10,048 nt of DNA from CAJBIL01 sp049295655 (GCA_049295655.1 JBAQRB010000318.1:1-10048), one strand, 5' to 3'. Shown: positions 1 through 6,712, counted from the stretch's first letter. Numbers and translations: made by a program. The notes: generated by a model from the letters alone, not told the origin.

Positions 1-169
1 CATTATCCCCCCCCCCGAAATCGAGTAGCCGACCGGACAAACTTAGACCATCGAGTAGCTCATATTCCAAGGATCTCAGAACACTTAACTCGTCGCATCC
101 CCGAAAAATCCGCATGTATCTCGGCCAAACCGCGCGAAGGGGAAATCGGAGTGTGTACAAAAGCTTCAA
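1..169 (-). CDS. SAM-dependent methyltransferase, N-terminal part (runs off left edge)
   Basis: This is an open frame of 56 codons with no stop before the window edge. I place the start at a TTG at 169..167 because a strong Shine-Dalgarno GAGGG (180..176) lies 6 bases upstream. An in-frame ATG at 115..113 is the alternative. The visible protein begins with a basic, aromatic stretch (LKLLYTLRFPLRAVWPRYM), then an acidic/leucine-rich segment, and ends in GRLLDFGGGDN. That ending fits motif I (SAM-binding glycine loop) of class I methyltransferases. Such genes are common in O-antigen clusters, where they modify sugars or act on linked metabolites. The substrate cannot be told from 56 residues. 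The three glycines of motif I are encoded by a G10 run (see separate entry). The gene follows wzx after a 96-base gap and is probably cotranscribed with it. The assignment rests on the motif and frame only. Confidence 0.62.
   Translation of the reverse strand, partial: MKLLYTLRFPLRAVWPRYMRIFRGCDELSVLRSLEYELLDGLSLSGRLLDFGGGDN
7..16 (-). repeat. G10 homopolymer in methyltransferase motif I
   Basis: Ten consecutive C on the + strand, read as ten G on the coding strand. They encode Gly-Gly-Gly and the first base of the following Asp codon in the DFGGGD motif of the partial methyltransferase. Long poly-G runs are prone to slipped-strand mispairing, so this is a candidate contingency tract. It could equally be a sequencing or assembly length error. 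Confidence 0.9.
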
Positions 170-203
170 ATTGCACCCTCACAAACCCTAGACAATCGGA
201 TAC

Positions 204-229
204 GTTTCTCACGGAGACAAACGAGAAAC
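204..229. repeat. Inverted repeat in wzx-methyltransferase gap
   Basis: GTTTCTC (204-210) and GAGAAAC (223-229) form a perfect 7-bp inverted repeat with a 12-base loop. It lies in the 96-base gap between the wzx stop and the next gene. Neither strand has a T-run directly after the stem, so it is not a convincing intrinsic terminator. It could be a leader hairpin or chance. A T-rich stretch just after the wzx stop (about 247-259) has no clear stem before it. Confidence 0.35.
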
Positions 230-265
230 AAGCGCCACCCTTGGTTCGAAAATAAAAAACCCTCG

Positions 266-1492
266 TTATACGGCATAGTGACGTTTGATCACGGTACGAA
301 CAATCAAAACCAGGGACAGACGGTAGATGAACATTGCCACCACTGCCCCGACGATGCCAAATGGCGGCACCAACACCAAGAATGCAACCACGCGTACAGC
401 GCTCGACACCAGCGTTATGTCACGAAATCCACGCTCATCAATTCGTGAACGGATATAGCGAAAACGAAAATTCGCGAGTGTTCCAATTGCAATTGAACAC
501 GTTAGCGCTTGGGCGTATGGAACGGCATCAACATAATTGCTGCCGAAGAGCAATGGCAGCAATACAGGAATTCCCAGAAACGCCAGCGCGATAGTCGCCA
601 CGCCATAGCACATGGAAATAAGTGAAAATATCCAATCAACCCGCTTCGTATAATTTTCGTGTTTTGCCAAGCGCGGAGCAATGACGGCGGCAACATCCTG
701 CATGGCTGCCGACAGCAAGTCCGGAATACGCCCAGCGGCAACAAAAAGCGCCAACGCAACAGGAGACATGAACCAGAACAGCAAAATGCGATCAACATTC
801 GCACCAATCGCCCCTAAGCCGGAATACAAGGTTGTTCTTATTCCATAACGGACGTTCTGCGCCTCGACACATGCATCCCTCGGAACCTTCCTGTATTCAA
901 TTGCAGTGAGGACAATATTGTATAGGGCGGGCACCAGCAAGGTCATGATAATGGGGAAAATGTATTCCCCTGGCCAATACAATACGGAGAGGATGACAAG
1001 TCCGTAGGTGAGAACACTGCTCCCACCGTCGTAATAAAGCAGACTTGTAAAACGTTCCTGCCCAACCACCATGCTTTTCCATTGCGTCAGCCCATGCGCA
1101 AAGGGAAACAGAAGCGCCGCGAAGAGATAGCCACTGGCCAAGGTCACACTGGCGTCAGCGAGGTACCACCCACCGATTGCCAACAGCCCCCCCCCTAGAC
1201 AACTACCACCAAAAGCAATTGGAACTACGGCCCTGAATGTCCCAAGGTGCCCGCGTGCTACTGCCTGCATCAAGGAGTTATTCAAGCCCGTCAACGCAGT
1301 CACGCCAACAATTCCGATGGCATTGAGTGCCGCGTTGTATTCACCGAACGCCTCCTTGCTCATAGAACGCGCAAGAAAATAAGTTGCTGCAAGCCCCATC
1401 GCTAACTGGAGGAGGCGGAGCATGAACAACGATGCCACTCCCTTATACAAGTGCAAGCGCCCTGGAGTGGCGGATATAAGAGAGCGGAGCAT
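266..1492 (-). CDS. wzx: Wzx-like O-unit flippase (MOP/PST family)
   Basis: A 408-residue integral membrane protein of the polysaccharide-transport (MOP) type, which flips lipid-linked oligosaccharide units across the inner membrane. I see about 11-12 hydrophobic segments, for example near residues 18-41, 54-75, 86-110, 118-135, 156-173, 176-198, 236-255, 288-318, 326-345 and 360-400, joined by short basic loops. Near the N-terminus is the segment ARSMSKEAFGEYNAAL, like the 'lxxeefGxya' pattern after TM1 in this family. Length and topology are normal for Wzx. The start is ATG at 1492, 19 bases after the fkbM stop, with only a weak Shine-Dalgarno (AGAG). The gene is AT-richer than the rfb genes, as is usual for the strain-specific part of such loci. 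Gly100-Gly102 are encoded by a G9 run. The family is clear from topology and context, but the exact sugar substrate is unknown. Confidence 0.85.
   Translation of the reverse strand: MLRSLISATPGRLHLYKGVASLFMLRLLQLAMGLAATYFLARSMSKEAFGEYNAALNAIGIVGVTALTGLNNSLMQAVARGHLGTFRAVVPIAFGGSCLGGGLLAIGGWYLADASVTLASGYLFAALLFPFAHGLTQWKSMVVGQERFTSLLYYDGGSSVLTYGLVILSVLYWPGEYIFPIIMTLLVPALYNIVLTAIEYRKVPRDACVEAQNVRYGIRTTLYSGLGAIGANVDRILLFWFMSPVALALFVAAGRIPDLLSAAMQDVAAVIAPRLAKHENYTKRVDWIFSLISMCYGVATIALAFLGIPVLLPLLFGSNYVDAVPYAQALTCSIAIGTLANFRFRYIRSRIDERGFRDITLVSSAVRVVAFLVLVPPFGIVGAVVAMFIYRLSLVLIVRTVIKRHYAV
1187..1195 (-). repeat. G9 homopolymer inside wzx
   Basis: Nine consecutive C on the + strand give GGG GGG GGG on the coding strand, encoding Gly100-Gly102 at the start of a membrane segment. 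As read, the gene is in frame. Adding one G would meet TGA after codon 112, and losing one G would meet TGA after codon 115. Either change would remove most of the flippase, as expected of an on/off slippage switch. Confidence 0.92.
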
Positions 1493-1511
1493 TGAAATCT
1501 CTGACGCAGGC

Positions 1512-2291
1512 TCAGTAGCACATCAGGAGGGGCTTGGCCGATACCCGGTCTTGGATTTCCTCCACGGTTCTATAAACTTGGCCCAATACCGCACGAACCC
1601 TATCCACATTGCACAAGAGCGGGTGCAATTCCACAACGACGACGCGTACATGGCGAAGCATGTCGGGTACAGCACAGAGGAAAGCCTCTTCACTCCCTTC
1701 GATATCAACCTTTAGCAAATCAATGGCTGCATATTTTTCAAGCAATTGATTTACAAGCGTCTTTAATGTCACGGACGTCACAACGGACTTCCCGCTGCTG
1801 CTGACTCGATGGCTCATACTGGGACCCCCACCATCGAAGCACAATTGTTTGTCATCTTCATCCCAGCCGGCGGCATTGATCGCCTCCCAAACTGCGCCAT
1901 GAGCGCATAGGCTTGCGACGTTACAACTCAGGATTTCGTAGGTAAGCGCATCGGCCTCGACAGACAACACTCTTGCGGTTGACACAGCCTTAAGAACGGC
2001 CAAGGAAAAGAGACCGATATGAGCGCCAACATCGAGTACGACTGGCGAACTGTATGTCGCGATACGCTCGATAACCTTAGCGTACTCTTCATCGACAAGC
2101 ACCTCCTTGAGAGCCATCGTATCCAAACCACGAAAGACAATATCTGCCCCCTGATACCTTCCTTGTCCAAGGTGGCCAATATTGCGGGACGCCGACAGCC
2201 AAAATAGCAGCGCCGACCATTTGCTTCCGGTCAATCTGCTCATCCAGGAAATACGGTGAAGCAGATTCCCAATACGTTCAATTATTTTCAT
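1512..2291 (-). CDS. FkbM-family SAM-dependent methyltransferase
   Basis: A 259-residue protein with the FkbM-type methyltransferase layout. Motif I for SAM binding is VVLDVGAHIGLFS at residues 84-96, an acidic post-I loop VEAD is at 111-114, the family signature DLLKVDIEGSEEAFL is at 191-205, and VVVELHP is at 218-224. FkbM enzymes are O-methyltransferases. In polysaccharide clusters they usually methylate a sugar hydroxyl on the growing glycan or its nucleotide precursor, in the cytoplasm. The acceptor is not predictable here. The ATG at 2291 directly abuts the TGA (2294..2292) of an upstream reading frame, with AAGG about 8 bases before the ATG. It is followed 19 bases later by wzx and probably forms one unit with it. 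Base composition is lower in G+C than in wbpP and the genes to the right. Confidence 0.87.
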   Translation of the reverse strand: MKIIERIGNLLHRISWMSRLTGSKWSALLFWLSASRNIGHLGQGRYQGADIVFRGLDTMALKEVLVDEEYAKVIERIATYSSPVVLDVGAHIGLFSLAVLKAVSTARVLSVEADALTYEILSCNVASLCAHGAVWEAINAAGWDEDDKQLCFDGGGPSMSHRVSSSGKSVVTSVTLKTLVNQLLEKYAAIDLLKVDIEGSEEAFLCAVPDMLRHVRVVVVELHPLLCNVDRVRAVLGQVYRTVEEIQDRVSAKPLLMCY

Positions 2292-2447
2292 TCAGGAAAC
2301 CTTCTGCATATTTTTATCGGCACCCCTAACTAGATGAGCTGTGGCTATTTCTGTGCCAAAGATCCGCGCGGCAAACCAGAGCTTCAGGAAAGCAGCCAGT
2401 TGGGAAGCTGCGGTCAGGAACGAGATGATCGCAAGCTGCTTCCTCAT
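2292..2447 (-). pseudogene. N-terminal stub of a MurJ/Wzx-like flippase (truncated)
   Basis: A 51-codon frame from ATG at 2447 to TGA at 2294..2292. Its first 32 residues (hydrophobic stretch LAIISFLTAASQLAAF, then KLWFAARIFGT) look to me like the start of a lipid-linked-saccharide flippase: TM1 followed by the 'aRxFGtg' turn seen in MOP proteins. From about residue 33 (near position 2350) the sequence turns hydrophilic and stops, where a flippase should continue for several hundred residues. There is no convincing Shine-Dalgarno. The most likely reading is the 5' remnant of a gene cut by recombination when the fkbM-wzx block came in. The alternative is a small membrane peptide translated just ahead of fkbM. 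The resemblance is from memory of family patterns and has not been aligned. Confidence 0.5.
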
Positions 2448-2513
2448 GCAGCGGACGGTAGCGACAAGAGCGAACGATCAGGGGCGGCAGCGCAGGGCAC
2501 AACGATTTCCGGC

Positions 2514-3539
2514 TCAGGCATTGCTCTTGACATACCAGTCCATGCTTGCGGCCAGCCCCTGGCGAACACGATGGGATGGCTGATAACCGAGGAGCTTGCC
2601 GGCTTTGCCGATGTCGGCCAACGAGTGCCGGATATCGCCAGCCCTGAAATCGCGGGAGATGATTTGCGCTGCCGGGACGGGTTGAATTGTGCGCAGCTCG
2701 CTTGCAATGGCGCGCAGCAGTTCGTTCAGCGTGGTGCTCTCGCCAACGGCAACGTTATAAACCTGATTGAGCGCCGATGGGTCGGCAACGGTCGCTGCCA
2801 GCAAATTGGCCTGGACTGCGTTATCCACGTAACAAAAATCCCGGCTGGTTTCGCCGTCGCCGTTGATCTCGACCGGATGCCCCCGGAGCAAGGCGATCGC
2901 CCACCGGGGAATCACCGCCGCGTAAGCCCCCTCGGGATCCTGCCGGCGGCCAAAGACGTTGAAGTATCTCAATCCGATGCTTTTGAAACCGTACGCCCTT
3001 GCAAAAATATCGGCATAGAGTTCGTTGACCAGCTTGCTCACGGCGTAGGGAGAAAGGGGCTTGCCAATCTTGTCTTCAGTCTTGGGCAGATCGGGGAGAT
3101 CGCCGTAGGTGGAGCTGCTGGCGGCATAGACGAAGCGACTGACGCGGGCATCGCGCGCAGCGACCAGCATGTTCAGGAAACCGTCAATGTTGTTCTGGTT
3201 GGTGGCAACGGGGTCCTCGATGCTGCGCGGAACGGAACCCAAGGCGGCCTGATGAAGAACGTAATCGATGCCTTGGCACGCCATCCGGCAATCGTCCATG
3301 TTGCGGATATCGCCTGGCATGAAGGAAAAGCGGCGCCATTGCTCGGGGTTAAGCAGCGAGCGCACCTCATCGAGGTTGGCTTGATGGCCGGTTGAAAAGT
3401 TGTCCAGCCCGACGACGCGCTGGTTCAACGCGAGCAAGGTTTCGAGCAGATTGCTGCCGATGAAGCCGGCCGCACCCGTGATCAGCCAGGATTTCGGCTC
3501 GCACCGGAGTTTTTCTCGCAGCGTTGCGTAGGTGCTCAT
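2514..3539 (-). CDS. wbpP: UDP-GlcNAc/UDP-GalNAc C4-epimerase (WbpP type)
   Basis: A 341-residue extended short-chain dehydrogenase/reductase that interconverts UDP-GlcNAc and UDP-GalNAc using bound NAD. The nucleotide-binding motif TGAAGFIG is at residues 21-28. The substrate-pocket serine triplet AASSSTYG is near 139-146. Catalytic Tyr165 and Lys169 lie in YAVSK, followed by GLRYFNVFGRRQDP and NGDGETSRDFCY. Sequence and length closely match Pseudomonas aeruginosa WbpP and the related TviC of the Vi-antigen locus, which favour N-acetylated substrates over UDP-Glc/Gal. A TTG lies two codons further upstream, but ATG at 3539 is the better start. No clear Shine-Dalgarno is visible. The usual partner dehydrogenase (WbpO/TviB, making UDP-GalNAcA) is not in the window, so the product may be GalNAc itself, or the dehydrogenase lies elsewhere. 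A 162-base gap with an inverted repeat separates it from manC. Confidence 0.92.
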   Translation of the reverse strand: MSTYATLREKLRCEPKSWLITGAAGFIGSNLLETLLALNQRVVGLDNFSTGHQANLDEVRSLLNPEQWRRFSFMPGDIRNMDDCRMACQGIDYVLHQAALGSVPRSIEDPVATNQNNIDGFLNMLVAARDARVSRFVYAASSSTYGDLPDLPKTEDKIGKPLSPYAVSKLVNELYADIFARAYGFKSIGLRYFNVFGRRQDPEGAYAAVIPRWAIALLRGHPVEINGDGETSRDFCYVDNAVQANLLAATVADPSALNQVYNVAVGESTTLNELLRAIASELRTIQPVPAAQIISRDFRAGDIRHSLADIGKAGKLLGYQPSHRVRQGLAASMDWYVKSNA

Positions 3540-3603
3540 GATCAAATATTCAGCAGGTTGTGAACTTCAATCGGAAACACCCAAAGAACCGGCGCCGATG
3601 GCG

Positions 3604-3653
3604 TTTCAGGCCGCAAAGAAGGGACCGCGACAGCGACCGGGCGCAGCCTGAAA
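3604..3653. repeat. Long-range inverted repeat between manC and wbpP
   Basis: TTTCAGGC (3604-3611) and GCCTGAAA (3646-3653) are a perfect 8-bp inverted repeat. The pairing can extend by CGC (3612-3614) with GCG (3641-3643) across a two-base bulge. The loop is G+C rich and contains a further small CGC/GCG pairing. On the transcribed strand no T-run follows, so it is not a standard intrinsic terminator. It could be a leader hairpin for wbpP, an RNA processing site or chance. Confidence 0.4.
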
Positions 3654-3701
3654 AACCTTGCGGCGCGGATTGAAATCGGATTCTCAGCGATCTGCTGAAC
3701 A

Positions 3702-5123
3702 TCACCGCCCGTAATTGTCTTCAAGGCGGACGATGTCGTCTTCGCCCAGATAGCTGCCGGACTGGACCTCGATCATTTCAAGATCGATGCGACCTGGGTT
3801 TTCCAGGCGATGGACGACGCCCAGCGGAATGTAGGTCGATTGATTTTCGGAAAGCAGCAATTCGTCATCACCGCGCACGATCTTTGCGGTTCCCTTGACC
3901 ACAATCCAGTGCTCCGCTCGATGGTGGTGCTTCTGCAAACTGAGGCTGGCGCCGGGCTTCACCAGGATCCGCTTGACCTGGTAGCGCGAGCCGTGCGCCA
4001 GACCTTCGTAGCTGCCCCAGGGGCGATGCACGACGTGCTGGAACTCCGTTTCCTTGCGCGCGGTCAGCTTCAACGCCTCGACCACTTTCTTGACGTCCTG
4101 CGCATTGTTCCGGTCCGCCACGAGAACGGCGTCCGGTGTGGCGACGACGACCAGATCGCGCACCCCGACGGCCGCAACCAGCCGGCCCTGGGCAAAAACA
4201 ACCGAATCGAAGGTGTCGATGTTCAGCACGTCGCCATGCACGGTATTGCCTGCTGCGTCCGGCTGCCCCAGGGAAGCCAGCGCATCCCAGGCGCCGATAT
4301 CGTTCCAGCCGGCGTCGAGCGGAATGACCACGCCGTTGTCGACCTTCTCCATGACCGCATAGTCGATGGAATCGGAAGGGCTGGCAGCAAAATCGCTAGC
4401 CTCCAGGCGGACGAAATCGAGATCGGAGCGGGCATTCTCCAGGGCGGCCGCCACGCAACGACGAATCTCCGGAACGAAGCGTTCGAGCGCATCGATGTAG
4501 ACATCGGCGCGAAACAGGAACATGCCGCTGTTCCACAGATAGTCGCCCGAATCGAGATAGGCCTGGGCCGTTTTCACGTCGGGCTTCTCGACGAAGCGAT
4601 CAAGGGCAAAGCCCCCGCTCACCGGCTGTCCGCGCCGGACATAACCGTAACCGGTTTCGGGCCGGGTCGGCACGATGCCGAAAGTCACCAGCGCCCCCGC
4701 CTGCGCATGCACGATTGCCGCCTGGATCGCCTGCTGGAACGCCGCCACATCGGCAATCACATGATCGGAAGGCAGCACCAGCAGAAGCGGCGAATCCTCC
4801 CCGCCGGCCTGGCCAAGCGCGTGCAGCGCCGCCGCCGCAACCGCGGGCGCAGTGTTGCGGGCTGCGGGCTCAAGCAGGATGTCTGCCTGCAAGCCCATCT
4901 CGTGGAGCTGTTCGGCGAGAAGAAAGCGGTGATTTTCGTTCGCCACCGCAATCGAGCGCCCCTGTCCGGCAAAGCCCTCCAGCCGGCGCAAGGTATTCTG
5001 AAGCAGCGAGAAATCATCGGCCAGCCGGAGAAACTGCTTCGGGAAATGGGTACGCGAAAGCGGCCACAAGCGCGTACCGGACCCTCCGCACAACAAGACG
5101 GGACGAATGAGATGTGGATTCAT
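3702..5123 (-). CDS. manC: Mannose-1-P guanylyltransferase / mannose-6-P isomerase
   Basis: A bifunctional cytoplasmic enzyme of 473 residues, the normal size for ManC/AlgA/WbpW (type II PMI-GMP). It makes GDP-mannose and may also convert fructose-6-P to mannose-6-P. The N-terminal nucleotidyltransferase domain carries LLCGGSGTRLWPLSR (residues 10-24) and the FVEKP signature at 177-181. The C-terminal cupin domain has the metal-binding segment QKHHHRAEHW at 397-406, followed by IPLGVVHRLENPG. ATG at 5123 is chosen over a TTG at 5162 because conserved homology begins just after it and the TTG lacks a Shine-Dalgarno. The ribosome site at 5123 is itself weak. A TATAAT about 65 bases upstream suggests manC heads its own transcript. 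GDP-mannose may be used directly or converted (rhamnose, fucose, perosamine) by enzymes not seen here. Confidence 0.95.
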   Translation of the reverse strand: MNPHLIRPVLLCGGSGTRLWPLSRTHFPKQFLRLADDFSLLQNTLRRLEGFAGQGRSIAVANENHRFLLAEQLHEMGLQADILLEPAARNTAPAVAAAALHALGQAGGEDSPLLLVLPSDHVIADVAAFQQAIQAAIVHAQAGALVTFGIVPTRPETGYGYVRRGQPVSGGFALDRFVEKPDVKTAQAYLDSGDYLWNSGMFLFRADVYIDALERFVPEIRRCVAAALENARSDLDFVRLEASDFAASPSDSIDYAVMEKVDNGVVIPLDAGWNDIGAWDALASLGQPDAAGNTVHGDVLNIDTFDSVVFAQGRLVAAVGVRDLVVVATPDAVLVADRNNAQDVKKVVEALKLTARKETEFQHVVHRPWGSYEGLAHGSRYQVKRILVKPGASLSLQKHHHRAEHWIVVKGTAKIVRGDDELLLSENQSTYIPLGVVHRLENPGRIDLEMIEVQSGSYLGEDDIVRLEDNYGR

Positions 5124-5188
5124 TGAGTGTTTTTGCCTAACCGGCCAACAAGCGCCGACCAATGCATGCCAAGGTTTAGAGACCGCAA

Positions 5189-5194
5189 ATTATA
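5189..5194 (-). promoter_or_regulatory. Candidate -10 box (TATAAT) upstream of manC
   Basis: A perfect TATAAT read on the minus strand, in the 123-base gap between rfbC and manC. Transcription would start near 5182 and leave a leader of about 58 bases before the manC ATG. No good -35 sits at 16-18 bases. The best partial match, TTGCAG (5220..5215), is 20 bases away, so this would be a weak or activator-dependent promoter if real. Confidence 0.45.
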
Positions 5195-5204
5195 GCCCTT
5201 CGGA

Positions 5205-5238
5205 AAAGATGCCGCTGCAATGCTTCGGGCGTTGCCGC
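5205..5238 (-). terminator. Weak candidate terminator after rfbC
   Basis: Just after the rfbC stop, the minus strand has GCGGCAA (5238-5232) and TTGCAGC (5220-5214). They pair except at one position, with a further GC/GC pair inside and a small loop. A short T4 run follows at about 5207-5204. The mismatches make it weak. It lies just before the TATAAT, so it could separate the rfb transcript from the manC transcript. Confidence 0.3.
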
Positions 5239-5246
5239 GTGTCCGG

Positions 5247-5789
5247 CTAGAAAACGGCCGCTGCCAGCAACGGGGCTGCGGCATCTTTCCCCGAGAGGCT
5301 CGGCGGCCCGTCAAGGCGCCAGGAAATCGCCAGCGCAGGATCGTTCCAGGCGATGCAGCGTTCCAGTTCCGGCGCGTAGTAGTCGCTTGCCTTGTAGAGG
5401 AATTCCGCGGAATCGCTGAGCACCAGAAAACCGTGCGCCAGCCCGGCGGGTATCCACAATTGCCGCCTGTTCTCGGCGGACAGCACTTCGCCGACCCAGC
5501 ACCCGAAGGTCGGCGAACCCCGGCGAATATCGACGGCGACATCGAAGACCTCGCCCGCCACCACGCGCACCAGCTTGCCCTGGGCTTTCGGCGGCAGCTG
5601 ATAGTGCAGCCCGCGCAGCACATTTTTCGCGCTTTTTGAATGATTGTCCTGGACGAAACGCACCTCGCGACCGATCGCCTGATTGAATGCCTGCTGGTTG
5701 AAGCTTTCGTAAAAAAAGCCGCGATCGTCGCCGAAAACCTTCGGCTCAAGCAGCATCACATCGGCAATGGCCAGCGGCGTCGCCTTCAT
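5247..5789 (-). CDS. rfbC: dTDP-4-dehydrorhamnose 3,5-epimerase
   Basis: The third enzyme of dTDP-L-rhamnose synthesis (RmlC), a cytoplasmic cupin that epimerises C3 and C5 of dTDP-4-keto-6-deoxyglucose. The 180 residues match the usual length. Visible family marks are DDRGFFYESF (21-30), RGLHYQ with the catalytic His62, QGKLVRV (70-76), IPAGLAHGF (113-121), the active-site region LYKASDYY (131-138, probable acid Tyr132), and LSGKDA at 165-170, whose Asp169 pairs with the catalytic His in this family. Its ATG overlaps the rfbA stop by one base (TGATG), indicating translational coupling. The C-terminal tail is Ala-rich. Confidence 0.97.
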   Translation of the reverse strand: MKATPLAIADVMLLEPKVFGDDRGFFYESFNQQAFNQAIGREVRFVQDNHSKSAKNVLRGLHYQLPPKAQGKLVRVVAGEVFDVAVDIRRGSPTFGCWVGEVLSAENRRQLWIPAGLAHGFLVLSDSAEFLYKASDYYAPELERCIAWNDPALAISWRLDGPPSLSGKDAAAPLLAAAVF

Positions 5790-6679
5790 CAGAATACCCG
5801 CTCGTTGAGCAAACCGAGCAGATACTGACCGTAGCCCGACTTGGCCAGAGACTGCGCCAGCTGCTCGAGCTTCGCGTCGTCGATCCAGCCGTGGCGCCAG
5901 GCGATTTCTTCAGGCGCCGCCACTTTCAACCCCTGCCGTTTTTCGATGGTCTGGATGAACTGGCTGGCTTCGAGCATCGATTCGTGCGTCCCGGTATCCA
6001 GCCAGGCATAGCCGCGGCCCATGGTTTCGACGTTGAGCCGCCCCTGCTCGAGGTAGAGGCGATTGAGGTCGGTGATTTCGAGCTCGCCGCGTGGCGAGGG
6101 TTTGATCGTTTTGGCGAGCGCGACGACATCCCGGTCGTAGAAATAAAGCCCGGTCACGGCATAACGCGATTTCGGTGCGGCGGGCTTTTCTTCGAGGCTG
6201 ATCGCCCGCCCCTGCGCATCGAACTCGACGACGCCATAGCGCTCCGGGTCATTGACCGCGTAGGCAAAAACTGTCGCTCCGGCCTCCTGCCGGTCGGCGC
6301 CTTGCAGCAAGGTCGCGAAGTCGTGCCCGTAGAACACGTTGTCGCCGAGAACCAGCGCCGACAGGTCGTTGCCGATGAATTGCTCACCGATCAGGAAAGC
6401 CTGCGCCAAACCGTCCGGCGACGGCTGTACGGCATAGCTCAGACTGATCCCCCACTGGCTGCCGTCGCCGAGCAGTTGCTCGAAGCGCGGCGTATCCTGC
6501 GGCGTCGAAATGATCAGGATGTCCCTGATCCCCGCCAGCAGCAGCGTGCTCAGCGGGTAATAGATCATCGGCTTGTCGAAGATCGGCAGCAGCTGCTTCG
6601 ATACGACCTGCGTCGCCGGATAGAGGCGCGTACCGGAGCCGCCGGCGAGGATGATGCCTTTGCGTTTGATTGTTGCCAC
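5789..6679 (-). CDS. rfbA: Glucose-1-phosphate thymidylyltransferase
   Basis: The first enzyme of the dTDP-L-rhamnose pathway (RmlA); it joins glucose-1-phosphate and dTTP to give dTDP-glucose. The protein is 296 residues, typical of RmlA. The nucleotide-binding loop is GGSGTRLYPAT (13-23), with Lys30 in the following conserved segment (SKQLLPIFDKPMIYYPLS). The metal-binding Asp113 is in LGDN, EEKP is at 163-166, and WLDTGTHESM (226-235) carries the second metal Asp228. The start is GTG at 6679, with GGAG 8 bases upstream. There is no in-frame ATG near the conserved N-terminus. It is separated from rfbD, its usual neighbour, by a ligase gene and an mntA-hepT pair. An 82-base gap follows hepT. 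Confidence 0.97.
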   Translation of the reverse strand: MATIKRKGIILAGGSGTRLYPATQVVSKQLLPIFDKPMIYYPLSTLLLAGIRDILIISTPQDTPRFEQLLGDGSQWGISLSYAVQPSPDGLAQAFLIGEQFIGNDLSALVLGDNVFYGHDFATLLQGADRQEAGATVFAYAVNDPERYGVVEFDAQGRAISLEEKPAAPKSRYAVTGLYFYDRDVVALAKTIKPSPRGELEITDLNRLYLEQGRLNVETMGRGYAWLDTGTHESMLEASQFIQTIEKRQGLKVAAPEEIAWRHGWIDDAKLEQLAQSLAKSGYGQYLLGLLNERVF

Positions 6680-6712
6680 TTGTTGATCTCCGTAATTCCA
6701 ATGTGGTTTCTG

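Noticed and set aside
2449..2466. GGTAGCG, resembling part of the ops/JUMPStart element of polysaccharide operons
   Set aside because: It is on the strand opposite to transcription and only partly matches GGCGGTAGC, so it cannot act as an RfaH loading site for these genes.
2334..3395. 353-codon open frame on the + strand opposite wbpP
   Set aside because: Shadow of wbpP, whose sense-strand sequence matches a known family along its whole length.
3810..5126. 438-codon open frame on the + strand opposite manC
   Set aside because: High-G+C antisense shadow: it lies opposite a gene with clear catalytic motifs, its translation is rich in Arg/His/Gln without recognisable motifs, and it has no supporting ribosome site.
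5711..5717. T7 run on the coding strand of rfbC, a possible frameshift site
   Set aside because: It encodes the conserved Gly-Phe-Phe-Tyr of the RmlC family in the normal frame, and seven bases is unremarkable.
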